From: a virus
Strand: one strand, 5' to 3'
IMG/VR virus record: IMGVR_UViG_3300020463_000076
Span: 1-32,135 of that record
Length of the DNA: 32,135 nucleotides
Numbering within the stretch: the stretch's first letter is position 1; the number at the start of each line of letters is the position of its first letter. The notes below the pieces were generated by a model that saw only the letters and a list, made by a program, of their open reading frames with translations, did no database searches and was not told where the DNA came from. Both the position numbers and the translations under genes were made by a program. Below are positions 1-6,945 of the stretch, piece by piece.

Positions 1-121
1 TTGCATAGTAATCCTGTTTGTGGTAACCTACACTAAAAGGATCAAAAGTTTGGGCCGCGATTGTAAGTATACAAGCATTAGGACCTGTACCTACAGTTTC
101 TATATCTATCATAATATCCAT
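1..121 (-). CDS. DexA-like DEDD-family 3'-5' exonuclease, N-terminal part (truncated by window edge)
   Basis: Reverse-strand reading from the ATG at 121 gives 40 codons open to the window edge, beginning MDIMIDIETVGTGPNACILT and continuing through an AAQTFDPFSVGY stretch. The D-I-E-T tetrad followed by a Gly-rich turn and a hydrophobic strand is motif I (ExoI) of DEDD 3'-5' exonucleases, where Asp and Glu bind the catalytic metals. The spacing and context resemble phage DexA/Rv2179c-type exonucleases, which degrade single-stranded ends during replication, recombination or host DNA breakdown. Only motif I is visible; motifs II and III lie outside. A second in-frame ATG lies at 112. A consensus sigma70 promoter sits immediately upstream, so the transcript would have almost no leader and no Shine-Dalgarno is seen. 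The family is likely; the exact subfamily is not determined. Confidence 0.72.
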   Translation of the reverse strand, partial: MDIMIDIETVGTGPNACILTIAAQTFDPFSVGYHKQDYYA

Positions 122-127
122 AGTATC

Positions 128-155
128 ATTATAGCAGTAAATTAAACTATGTCAA
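128..155 (-). promoter_or_regulatory. Consensus sigma70-type (early) promoter for the exonuclease gene
   Basis: On the minus strand TTGACA (155-150) and TATAAT (133-128) are both perfect consensus hexamers separated by 16 bp. The predicted transcription start is near 121-120, essentially at the exonuclease start codon. The -35 box begins two bases after the stop codon of the upstream basic-protein gene. It shares the GGTTGACATA core with the promoter at 2655-2682. Confidence 0.8.
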
Positions 156-156
156 C

Positions 157-552
157 CTATTTTCTTGGCTTTACTGTTTTCTTTGTGCCGACTGTGCCTT
201 TTAGACTTGTCTTTGGTGGCTTGTATGCTTTTTGAACTTTTCCGCCTGACGAAACAGATTGTTTGCGAATTTTGTTAAGCATACCTAACAGTTTACTTGC
301 TGGATTTACACGTTTTGTTTTCTTGGCTTTACGTGCAGCCTGTTTGCTTTTGGTTTTGCGAGTCACTTTCATCTGTGCTCGCTTCTTTTGATCTATTGGT
401 GCATCACAGTCTTTAGCATTACTTACTACACGGCCACGACGGTTACCACTTGTACATCTCCATTTGGTTTTGAGTTTGTTACCTTTCCTTGAGAACACCA
501 TCTCGTGCTCGTTGACAATCTCAGGTTTTGTTACAAACTCTTCAACTCGCAT
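157..552 (-). CDS. Small lysine/arginine-rich protein, function unknown
   Basis: The ATG at 552 overlaps the stop of the gp13 gene as TAATG, which supports it over a longer reading from a TTG at 567. The product is 131 aa. The N-terminal third is mixed (MRVEEFVTKPEIVNEHEMVF). Residues from about 45 on are very basic, including a run KVTRKTKSKQAARKAKKTKR, and the C-terminus is KKTVKPRK. Two cysteines lie in the first half (CTSGN and DCDAP), too few for an obvious zinc site. No membrane segment or signal peptide is visible. The charge suggests nucleic-acid binding or a packaged or core virion protein, but no family is recognised. Coupling to gp13 argues for late expression with the neck protein. 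Confidence 0.7.
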   Translation of the reverse strand: MRVEEFVTKPEIVNEHEMVFSRKGNKLKTKWRCTSGNRRGRVVSNAKDCDAPIDQKKRAQMKVTRKTKSKQAARKAKKTKRVNPASKLLGMLNKIRKQSVSSGGKVQKAYKPPKTSLKGTVGTKKTVKPRK

Positions 553-1331
553 TAGCCAATTACCCAAGTAAGTGGTTGCGATCCATCTACATAGTTTTTA
601 AGTTCTTCAATTTTTGCATCCATGATAGCAGTACCTTCTGCTTTCATTTGTGCACCGTTAAGTGCAGTACCACCTTGTGGCCCTGCAATAGTGGCAAATT
701 TTTCTCTTGCTTCGCCAATAATAAGTTTAGCATTACCAACCATGTAATCTCTAATCCACTGCGTGGTTGAAAAGTCTGTAAGCAGTTGTACTTCAGGACG
801 CATGTTATAGCACCAAAGTAATACAACTTCACCAGTGGCTTTTATATCTCTCATAAGAGTCAATTGCTTGGTAGCATTGTTAAAATTATAGTTTATAAAT
901 CCACCAAACATTTTAGCAGTTAGTTCTACATACTGCGAATAAAAATCATATGTAGCAAGTCCGCCCATTTGGTTTCCGTTTAGTAGATATGTGTTTAAAG
1001 CGGCCGCACTAAATGGTTCAAACGCAGTTCCTTCTCCGCCATTGCTAAAGCCAATTGTACGTCTAAATATTTGACGCACAGTTTGTATTTCTTGTGGCAA
1101 TGTATAGATATTTGTATCTTCACTTAGTGTAAGAAAATTGTAACTTTCTTCAAAGGCGTTTTCAGCACGTTGTCTATATGTGCCAACTGTTCTTTGATAG
1201 ATACTCTCGTAATGACTTGCATCTAGTTCAGTATCAATTATACCCTCGCCAAGTTGCAATTTAACATAGTCAAATGCTTCTTGTTTCTTAGTTTCTAACG
1301 TTTGATCTAATGTTTGTTGTTGTTCTGCCAT
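552..1331 (-). CDS. gp13: Neck (head completion) protein gp13
   Basis: A 259-aa protein that aligns by eye with T4 gp13 over most of its length. Shared points are an early LG-x-G-I-I-D-T-E-L region, a YTLP strand after about 60 residues, and a C-terminal block W-I-R-D-Y with a GPQGG turn, a charged helix and the ending PLTWVIG, where T4 has WVKDY...PGG...PFGILVG. gp13 forms the neck with gp14 after DNA packaging, closing the portal and joining head to tail. The length is slightly shorter than T4 (about 309 aa). The start ATG at 1331 has a TAGGATGG-type Shine-Dalgarno and a late promoter box just upstream. The downstream basic-protein gene is coupled by TAATG. gp14 and gp15 lie on the opposite strand at 3744-6505. 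Confidence 0.8.
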   Translation of the reverse strand: MAEQQQTLDQTLETKKQEAFDYVKLQLGEGIIDTELDASHYESIYQRTVGTYRQRAENAFEESYNFLTLSEDTNIYTLPQEIQTVRQIFRRTIGFSNGGEGTAFEPFSAAALNTYLLNGNQMGGLATYDFYSQYVELTAKMFGGFINYNFNNATKQLTLMRDIKATGEVVLLWCYNMRPEVQLLTDFSTTQWIRDYMVGNAKLIIGEAREKFATIAGPQGGTALNGAQMKAEGTAIMDAKIEELKNYVDGSQPLTWVIG

Positions 1332-1348
1332 AATACCATCCTATGACA

Positions 1349-1357
1349 GTATTTATG
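1349..1357 (-). promoter_or_regulatory. T4-type late promoter box for gp13
   Basis: CATAAATAC on the minus strand (1357-1349), followed by TGT, lies 18 bp upstream of the gp13 ATG in the gap after the 420-aa gene. It matches the ATAAATA late box found ahead of other virion genes here. Confidence 0.7.
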
Positions 1358-1361
1358 CAAA

Positions 1362-2624
1362 TTACCATGCCTTGAGTATAACAACGTGTTCGTTGCCTCT
1401 ACCATTGTACTTTATTTCTGTTGCTTTTATACTAGCAAACTGTTTCCTATTGTTAGGCTTACCGCCTTTCATCAGTTCTTTAATTTGCTCTGCTGGTTTG
1501 CGAAGTGTTTTCTGTACACTTTTGTTTGGATCAAAACCAATTACACTGTTACTTTTAATACTATAAGTTTGTATTACTGGATCGGCTACTACATATATCA
1601 ACTTACGTGTTTTCGTATTGTAAAGCCAGGCTTCAGTTCCGTTAACCATTTTTTCAGGGCTTAAACTTACCAGTTCTAAGTTATCAAACTTACGTAGATA
1701 TTTAAATTTTCTCACTAATTGTGCGGGAGTCTTTTGTTTTGTAGGTCGAGGTGCTCTGTCTGCCTTTTTCACTTGTACATAACTTGCACAATCAGCCACT
1801 GCTTTCTCAAGAAACTTTTGATATGCACGTATCTGTAATTTGCCTAAATGACTGTAACCTTCAGCTAATTGCACTATCATGTCTTGCTCCAGCTCAGACA
1901 TTTTTGCAATGTCTTTTTTGCTAGGTGGATTCATAAGTTCGTTTATCTCACTTAGTTGTGCTTTCAATGGGCCAGCAATTATGTCAATTGTTTGTGGAGG
2001 ACAACTTTCCTTTTGTAATAGTTTCATTACACTGTACTTGTCTGGATCTTTGTAATCATTATTACAAAAATCATCAACTAGTTCATGCACTGCACCTTCG
2101 ATATCCATTGTCTTATCACGCATGTTTTCTTGTATGCTTTTACGTGCAACTGCTGGTTTTGTGTTATCAACAACTAGTTTTGGAGCAGGAGCAGTTCTTG
2201 CTATTGCTTCTGTGATACTTTTCTTAACATAATTACTAGTTGGTTGTACATCGCCTATTGTACCTGGCAATGTTTGCCAATAAGCATTGTGTTCTGGATG
2301 TATATCAGGCATTCCTTGTCTTAAACATCTTGCATATATGCTGGCATATACCATGCCATTATGCCCATGACGTTTCATAGTCGCAATATCATCTTTGCTA
2401 TATTCGTTTTCTTTCATCCATGCAAGTAAGTCTGGAAATAATTCAACAGGCTTACGTTCTTGATAGTACCAATCTACACTAGTTTGTTTGTGCTTGTGAT
2501 ATGCTTGCCCGCTCATTTGCAATGCAGTTGACCAATTAGGATCTAGTGCTTTACTACGTTGTTTCCTTACTACAGGCTTCTTCTTACGAGTGCCTGGCTT
2601 CATTAAACTTTTGCCTTTTGCCAT
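1362..2624 (-). CDS. Conserved-type marine phage protein of unknown function (420 aa)
   Basis: A 420-aa soluble protein with a basic N-terminus (MAKGKSLMKPGTRKKKPVVRK), a central helical part, and a C-terminal domain with the segment FDNLELVSLSPEKMVNGTEA followed by W-L-Y-N-T-K-T-R-K-L (about residues 310-340). That C-terminal block looks like uncharacterised proteins of T4-like marine phages, but I cannot name a domain or assign a function. No signal peptide or transmembrane helix is evident. The start ATG at 2624 follows an AGGAGCAGAAT-type Shine-Dalgarno. Unlike the neighbouring gp13, it is preceded by a host-type promoter (2655-2682), so it is probably transcribed early or constitutively. 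The stop lies five bases from the gp13 late box. Confidence 0.75.
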   Translation of the reverse strand: MAKGKSLMKPGTRKKKPVVRKQRSKALDPNWSTALQMSGQAYHKHKQTSVDWYYQERKPVELFPDLLAWMKENEYSKDDIATMKRHGHNGMVYASIYARCLRQGMPDIHPEHNAYWQTLPGTIGDVQPTSNYVKKSITEAIARTAPAPKLVVDNTKPAVARKSIQENMRDKTMDIEGAVHELVDDFCNNDYKDPDKYSVMKLLQKESCPPQTIDIIAGPLKAQLSEINELMNPPSKKDIAKMSELEQDMIVQLAEGYSHLGKLQIRAYQKFLEKAVADCASYVQVKKADRAPRPTKQKTPAQLVRKFKYLRKFDNLELVSLSPEKMVNGTEAWLYNTKTRKLIYVVADPVIQTYSIKSNSVIGFDPNKSVQKTLRKPAEQIKELMKGGKPNNRKQFASIKATEIKYNGRGNEHVVILKAW

Positions 2625-2654
2625 ATTCTGCTCCTATTCCTAACTGTTACAAAG

Positions 2655-2682
2655 AGTATAACATGTATATAGTATATGTCAA
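2655..2682 (-). promoter_or_regulatory. Sigma70-type promoter for the 420-aa gene
   Basis: Minus strand TTGACA (2682-2677), 16-bp spacer, TATACT (2660-2655). The predicted start near 2648 leaves a leader of about 25 nt with an AGGAG ribosome binding site before the ATG at 2624. The -35 region is GGTTGACATA, as at 155-150. Confidence 0.75.
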
Positions 2683-2726
2683 CCAAAAAGTTCCAAGACT
2701 TTTGTTATTCTTTTTAAATAAAAAGG

Positions 2727-2754
2727 TTGACTTATCTTTTAACTGTGTTATTAT
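2727..2754 (+). promoter_or_regulatory. Sigma70-type promoter for the small-gene cluster 2786-3713
   Basis: TTGACT (2727-2732), 16-bp spacer, TATTAT (2749-2754), preceded by an A/T-rich tract (2710-2725) that could act as an UP element. It is divergent from the promoter at 2655-2682. The predicted start near 2761 gives a leader of about 25 nt with AGGAG at 2774-2778. Confidence 0.72.
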
Positions 2755-2785
2755 GTATGTACAGTTAGAAATTAGGAGAAAACGT

Positions 2786-3019
2786 ATGCAAAAGAAAATA
2801 CAAATTGTAATGAACATGGGTTACTATACTTCGAAGGAGAATTTCAAACAAGAGCAGTTTGAAAGTGATAAACACGATAGTATACAAGCCGCTGAATATG
2901 ATATCAAGTGGATGATGGAAGTCTCACTTCCAAAAAATATTAAAATTACTTCTAAACATTATGACTACAAAATAGTTGATTGTTATCGAGATCAAATGAC
3001 GGATTTAAAATATGGATAG
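2786..3019 (+). CDS. Small protein of unknown function (77 aa)
   Basis: The start ATG at 2786 is set by AGGAG at 2774-2778 and the promoter at 2727-2754; the longer open frame upstream lies inside the promoter. The product begins MQKKIQIVMNMGYYTSKENF, is hydrophilic, and has a central predicted helix (HDSIQAAEYDIKWMMEVSLP) and a C-terminal strand-like part. No domain is recognised. It is the first of four overlapping small genes, typical of early host-takeover or accessory genes in T4-like phages; that role is inferred from position and promoter only. Confidence 0.65.
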   Translation: MQKKIQIVMNMGYYTSKENFKQEQFESDKHDSIQAAEYDIKWMMEVSLPKNIKITSKHYDYKIVDCYRDQMTDLKYG

Positions 3020-3206
3020 TCGAGAGTTCCAACTGTACGAAAGACGTATAGATAACTGTTGGCATGCCGCTGACGGTTTTGCAGAAGGCACATGGGGCAA
3101 AGATTTCTGGCGACAGAATGCTATGTACCTATTACGTAGAATGAATAGTAAACTAAATGGAGGATTTACACATGAAGTTCATGCTTATAACAATGATGTT
3201 GGCTAA
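3012..3206 (+). CDS. Small protein of unknown function (64 aa)
   Basis: The ATG at 3012 overlaps the end of the preceding gene by 8 bp, and the stop lies 35 bp inside the next gene. The product, beginning MDSREFQLYERRIDNCWHAA, is rich in aromatic residues and Arg (WGKDFWRQNAMYLLRRM), compatible with a short helical protein. There is no strong Shine-Dalgarno (only a weak ACGGA), so it would depend on coupling. No family is recognised. It could be an unused frame, but its coding-like composition and tight packing argue for a real gene. Confidence 0.5.
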   Translation: MDSREFQLYERRIDNCWHAADGFAEGTWGKDFWRQNAMYLLRRMNSKLNGGFTHEVHAYNNDVG

Positions 3207-3420
3207 CCCAATGACCTATGCAGATAAGACAACGTGCGATACCGCAGTAGACGCCCTCAAAAGTGTTGATATAGAAGCAGTATGTATACCTGCTGGCATT
3301 GAACAACAAAATGCCACTGATAGAATGCTTAAAAACTTTTTTGACATGGTAACGAAGTTGGAAAATCTAAAAGCACAAAGTTATCAAGGCGGTGGCACAA
3401 CTACGGATGCTTTTAAATGA
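3172..3420 (+). CDS. Small exported protein with signal peptide (82 aa), function unknown
   Basis: The start is placed at ATG 3172 because a perfect GGAGG lies at 3159-3163, 8 bases upstream; an upstream ATG at 3157 would overlap that site. The product starts MKFMLITMMLANPMTYADKT, a short signal peptide: Lys at position 2, a hydrophobic core, and a plausible signal peptidase I site after T-Y-A (residue 17). The mature part, about 65 aa, has two cysteines (TTCDT and AVCIP) that could form a disulfide in the periplasm, then a helix (NATDRMLKNFFDMVTKLENL) and a Gly/Thr-rich tail. No family is recognised. Superinfection exclusion or envelope modification is possible but unsupported by any motif. 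Confidence 0.65.
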   Translation: MKFMLITMMLANPMTYADKTTCDTAVDALKSVDIEAVCIPAGIEQQNATDRMLKNFFDMVTKLENLKAQSYQGGGTTTDAFK

Positions 3421-3713
3421 ACCAGACATTATTAGGATTATCTTTTGATACTAGCAAGTACCACAAAGGAATACAACTTGTACTTGATTTTGAAAAGTAT
3501 GAGCTTAGTGTTGTACAACACGAAGGCAGTTATGGAGGCCCACAAGGCTTGTATGAAATAATGGTTAGTGTTGCCGGCCGAGGAGTTGAACTGCCTGGCA
3601 TTACAGAGCCAGGCGATACTGTGAAAGGCTTTTTAACACTAGAAGATGTCAGTGGCATTTGTAAGAAGATGACTGCCATAACAGGCAACGATCCAGTAAA
3701 GGTAAACATCTAA
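3417..3713 (+). CDS. Small protein of unknown function (98 aa)
   Basis: The ATG overlaps the stop of the exported protein as ATGA, so translation is probably coupled. The product (MNQTLLGLSFDTSKYHKGIQ onward) looks like a compact alpha/beta protein. It has alternating hydrophobic strands (GIQLVLDFEKYELSVVQHEG), a Gly-rich loop (YGGPQGLYEIMV) and a C-terminal LEDVSGICKKM helix. No catalytic motif is recognised. It is the last gene of the cluster started by the promoter at 2727-2754; a late promoter for gp14 begins four bases after its stop. Confidence 0.62.
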   Translation: MNQTLLGLSFDTSKYHKGIQLVLDFEKYELSVVQHEGSYGGPQGLYEIMVSVAGRGVELPGITEPGDTVKGFLTLEDVSGICKKMTAITGNDPVKVNI

Positions 3714-3716
3714 GGC

Positions 3717-3725
3717 CATAAATAC
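3717..3725 (+). promoter_or_regulatory. T4-type late promoter box for gp14-gp15-Nudix
   Basis: CATAAATAC on the plus strand, 18 bp ahead of the gp14 ATG (3744), in the 30-bp gap after the small-gene cluster. It has the same sequence and spacing as the minus-strand box ahead of gp13. Confidence 0.75.
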
Positions 3726-3744
3726 AGTAAGAAGGATTACTGTA
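3723..3744 (+). promoter_or_regulatory. Perfect hairpin presenting the gp14 Shine-Dalgarno in its loop
   Basis: TACAGTAA (3723-3730) and TTACTGTA (3737-3744) form a perfect 8-bp stem with a 6-base loop GAAGGA (3731-3736) that is the Shine-Dalgarno. The last stem base is the A of the ATG. The 5' arm overlaps the late box, so a late transcript starting near 3731 would lack it, whereas a read-through transcript from the early promoter would contain the whole hairpin. Confidence 0.6.
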
Positions 3745-5102
3745 TGCCAAGACTTAGTTTATATCGCCCAAATCGCCAAAACGATTATAAATTTATCGAC
3801 CGCACTGTTATGGAAATGTATCAGGTTGGCGGTGTTGATATGTTTATTCACAAATATCTCGGACCAACACCACACGGTGATGATAGCTCAAGTGTAAGCG
3901 GCGGTACACAAGATGCTACACAGCCTGCTTATTCAAGCGAGTCTCCACTGTTTATCGAGGATTTATTTCTACTAGAAAACAGAGACAGAAAATATGACGA
4001 TGATGTATACCAAATGCGAGGTGTATACAATGCACAAGACATTGACTTTGATCTAAGTCAATTTGGTTTATTTCTCAACAACGATACACTGTTTATTACT
4101 TTTCATTACAACTTTATGATCGATACACTTGGTCGTAAACTAATGAGTGGAGACGTTCTTGAGCTACCAAACTTAAAAGATTTCAATCCATTAGATAGCG
4201 GAATAGCAAGAGCAATACCGAAGTATTATGTTATACAAGATGCCGCTTTTGCCAGTGAAGGCTTTTCACAAACTTGGTTACCACACTTATGGCGTGTTAA
4301 AGCAACACCACTGGTAAGTGCTCAAGAGTACTACGATATACTGAAAAAACCGTTTGAGCAAGATAATATTTGGGACAATGGAAACTATTATCCTAAAGGC
4401 AGTATAGTATTAAGTGGTGATACATACTACAAGGCCATAGATGATGTGGATCCTGGTGTAGAAATCACTGATACAACTAAATGGCAAGAGTTTACTCCAC
4501 TTACCGAGCAAGAAACTTTTGGTACTGTTGTAAAAGATAGAGAAATAAACGATGCTATTCTTACACAAGCAGAGTACGAAGTTCCTTACAGTGGATATGA
4601 CAATGTAAAGTTTTATATTGTACCAACCAATGAAGATGGCACACCAGCAGATCCAAACAGTTATACAGTAGATAATACAGGCATTACTGTCGATACAACA
4701 AATGTTGACGTAGATGGACAACCACAATCACCGAGAGCAAATGGTTATACTCTTGGATACTTAACTGGTGATGGAATTGCACCAAATGGGTTACCTGTTA
4801 CTCCGGGCACAAGTTTCCCACAGAATGCACAAGAAGGCGACTTTGCACTACGTTTAGATTACTATCCAAATAGACTTTTTCGCTACAGTGGCAATCGTTG
4901 GGTTAAGTACGAAGACGATGTGAGGACTAATTTGACACCAGGTGATAAAGAAAAAGCAGTTGCTAATTACGGCAATGTAAAATCACAAACACAACGCAGT
5001 AGTTTTGTAAACAACACTAACGAAACCACAACTGAAGATCGTGGTAAGATACCTGAACGTCAACCATTAAGCAAGATACTTAAACCGCAGGCTGACAATT
5101 AA
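3744..5102 (+). CDS. gp14: Neck protein gp14, with carbohydrate-binding-like insertion
   Basis: A 452-aa protein. Residues 1-195 align by eye with T4 gp14: EMYQVGGVDMFIHKYLG matches the QMRGVEMYYVPRE region, and SQFGLFLNNDTLFITF...LMSGDVLELPNL matches SNFGMQVDDEVTLSI...EGDLIYFPM. gp14 joins gp13 at the neck so that tails can attach. T4 gp14 is about 256 aa; the rest is extension. Residues 210-250 (W-D-N-G-N-Y-Y-P-K-G-S-I-V, G-D-T-Y-Y-K-A and a final W) resemble a CBM5/12-type chitin/cellulose-binding module. Near residues 365-405 is G-D-F-A-L-R-L-D-Y-Y-P-N-R-L-F-R-Y and N-R-W-V-K-Y. It is expressed from the late box at 3717 and coupled to gp15 by TAATG. Confidence 0.82.
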   Translation: MPRLSLYRPNRQNDYKFIDRTVMEMYQVGGVDMFIHKYLGPTPHGDDSSSVSGGTQDATQPAYSSESPLFIEDLFLLENRDRKYDDDVYQMRGVYNAQDIDFDLSQFGLFLNNDTLFITFHYNFMIDTLGRKLMSGDVLELPNLKDFNPLDSGIARAIPKYYVIQDAAFASEGFSQTWLPHLWRVKATPLVSAQEYYDILKKPFEQDNIWDNGNYYPKGSIVLSGDTYYKAIDDVDPGVEITDTTKWQEFTPLTEQETFGTVVKDREINDAILTQAEYEVPYSGYDNVKFYIVPTNEDGTPADPNSYTVDNTGITVDTTNVDVDGQPQSPRANGYTLGYLTGDGIAPNGLPVTPGTSFPQNAQEGDFALRLDYYPNRLFRYSGNRWVKYEDDVRTNLTPGDKEKAVANYGNVKSQTQRSSFVNNTNETTTEDRGKIPERQPLSKILKPQADN

Positions 5103-6505
5103 TGCAACAGTTTTTTTATGACGAACAAATACGCAGATTCTTGTTGCAGTTTACAAGAGTGTTTTCAAACTTTCAAGTAGAGTACGGTAGAACAGAAGAT
5201 AACACAGAAAAGGCATTGTATAGAGTGCCTGTACGGTACGGCGATGCTACAAGACAAGCTCAAACAATTATACAACAGAATAGTGCAAATAGTTTGCCAT
5301 CAACGCCTTTAATGACATTTCATGTTACAAATTTAAACTATGCAAGAGATAGAATACAAGAACCTACATTTGTACAGAAACAAAATGTACGTCAAAGATA
5401 TTGGGACACAGAAAGCGAGTCGTACGAAACTACTCAAGGTAATGCATTTACAATAGAAAAATTGATGCCAGTGCCTTTTGATTTAGAAGTAAACTTAGAT
5501 GTTTGGACTTCAAATACCAATCAAAAATTACAATTGCTTGAACAAGTACTAACACTTTTTAATCCAGCCCTTGAGATACAAAGCACAGAAAATTTTATAG
5601 ACTGGACCAGTTTAAGTGTCATGTATCTAGAACAAGTCACATGGAGTTCTCGTTCTATCCCCCAGGGTACAGATGATGCAATTGATATTGCCACACTACG
5701 TTTTGTGATGCCAATTTTTATTTCTCCACCTGCAAAAGTAAAGAAATTGGGTGTAGTTGAAAAAATTGTTGCTAGTGTATTTGACGGCAACGGCGACATG
5801 GCTGAAGCCATATTTGACAGTGACCTATTACTGGGTACACGACAAAAATTTACACCTTTCAATTATCAAACCTTATTAATTGGTAACAAATTACAGGTAC
5901 TTGAAACTAAAGCTGTAGTTACAAACAATGCAGGTGTGCAGGTTCCAACTGCACCGCCCAGCAACCTATTGTGGCACACTATAGTTAATTTATATGGTGC
6001 TTTACGAAACGGAATAAGCCAAATAAGACTTGATAATCCATATGACGATACTATAATAGTAGGAACAGTAAGTTACGATCCAACAGATGATAGATTTTTA
6101 CTTTTTACTATAGACACTGATACAATTCCTGCCAACACACTCGATGCAGTCAATGCGATTGTAGACCCACAAGCAAAAGGTCCAGATACAATAAACGGTT
6201 TGCCTGCAGCGGCGGCTGGACAGAGATATTTGTTTATTAACGATACTGGCAGTAGCAGTACAGAAGACCCAGGTTTTGCACAAGCATGGAGAGGCACAGA
6301 CGGTACAATATTAGTAGCAAACACAAACGACATTGTGCAATATGATGGGCAACGGTGGAATATTGCGTTTGATTCTAGCAAAGAAACTAATGTGCAATAT
6401 GTAAGTAATCTCACTACCAGTGTTCAATATCGCTGGGCAAACAATGAATGGTTAAAAAGTTACGAAGGGTTATACACTGAAGGAAATTGGAGTTTAGTGC
6501 TTTGA
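5102..6505 (+). CDS. gp15: Tail sheath stabiliser / tail terminator gp15
   Basis: A 467-aa protein starting at the ATG in the TAATG overlap with gp14. Residues 1-215 align by eye with T4 gp15: F-Y-D-E-Q-I-R-R-F with F-S-N-F-Q-V (T4 FYNSSFRRY, FSNIQI), R-V-P-V-R-Y (T4 RVPITY), V-T-N-L-N-Y-A-R-D-R (T4 LVDFSYNAP), P-V-P-F-D-L-E-V-N-L-D-V-W-T, L-L-E-Q-V-L-T-L-F-N-P (T4 IVEQILPYFQP) and F-V-M-P-I-F-I-S-P-P. gp15 caps the contracted or extended tail and binds gp14. T4 gp15 is about 272 aa; the extra C-terminal 200 residues hold aromatic segments such as DIVQYDGQRWNIAF and QYRWANNEWLKSY, similar to the tail of gp14 here. The Nudix gene follows by a 4-bp overlap. Confidence 0.85.
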   Translation: MQQFFYDEQIRRFLLQFTRVFSNFQVEYGRTEDNTEKALYRVPVRYGDATRQAQTIIQQNSANSLPSTPLMTFHVTNLNYARDRIQEPTFVQKQNVRQRYWDTESESYETTQGNAFTIEKLMPVPFDLEVNLDVWTSNTNQKLQLLEQVLTLFNPALEIQSTENFIDWTSLSVMYLEQVTWSSRSIPQGTDDAIDIATLRFVMPIFISPPAKVKKLGVVEKIVASVFDGNGDMAEAIFDSDLLLGTRQKFTPFNYQTLLIGNKLQVLETKAVVTNNAGVQVPTAPPSNLLWHTIVNLYGALRNGISQIRLDNPYDDTIIVGTVSYDPTDDRFLLFTIDTDTIPANTLDAVNAIVDPQAKGPDTINGLPAAAAGQRYLFINDTGSSSTEDPGFAQAWRGTDGTILVANTNDIVQYDGQRWNIAFDSSKETNVQYVSNLTTSVQYRWANNEWLKSYEGLYTEGNWSLVL

Positions 6506-6945
6506 TAAACGCGGTTGGTGTATGGTTTTATAGTATTAGTACTGCTAGGTATCTATATTTGCTAAGGAACGATAATAAAAATCCAGGATGTTGGGGCTTA
6601 CCAGGCGGTAAAGTTGATAGTGGCGAAAATCTTACTGATGCTATACAAAGAGAATGCTTAGAAGAAATTGGAATATGGCCTGAAATTGTTAAACTAGTGC
6701 CCATAGAAAAATTTACGAGTGCTGACAATCATTTTAGCTATCATACTTTTTTTTGTTTAATTGATAATGAATTTACACCTGTGTTGAACAACGAACATCA
6801 CGGGTACAGTTGGATCAAATCAGGCGTATGGCCAAAACCATTACATCCAGGGCTATGGACTACAATCAATTTTGAAGAAATTTTAGCAAAGATTGATACA
6901 ATAAAACGTTTTCAAATATCACAATATGAGATAAACTCTGCATAA
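6502..6945 (+). CDS. Nudix hydrolase
   Basis: A complete Nudix box lies at residues 36-58 counted from the chosen start: G-K-V-D-S-G-E, then seven residues, then R-E-C-L-E-E-I-G-I, matching GX5EX7REUXEEXGU with all metal-binding glutamates present. These enzymes cleave nucleoside diphosphates linked to another moiety (damaged NTPs, ADP-ribose, capped or dinucleoside compounds); the substrate is not predictable. The start is probably TTG at 6502, which overlaps the gp15 stop as TTGA with GGAG at 6489-6492; an upstream TTG at 6487 is also in frame. The product is 147 aa. The block PKPLHPGLWTT near the C-terminus looks like Nudix proteins of marine T4-like phages. The 3' end overlaps the convergent gene by 34 bp, and no terminator is seen. 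Confidence 0.88.
   Translation: MINAVGVWFYSISTARYLYLLRNDNKNPGCWGLPGGKVDSGENLTDAIQRECLEEIGIWPEIVKLVPIEKFTSADNHFSYHTFFCLIDNEFTPVLNNEHHGYSWIKSGVWPKPLHPGLWTTINFEEILAKIDTIKRFQISQYEINSA

Noticed and set aside
553-567. Longer start (TTG 567) for the basic protein
   Set aside because: The ATG at 552 forms a TAATG coupling with gp13, the same arrangement as at other junctions here.
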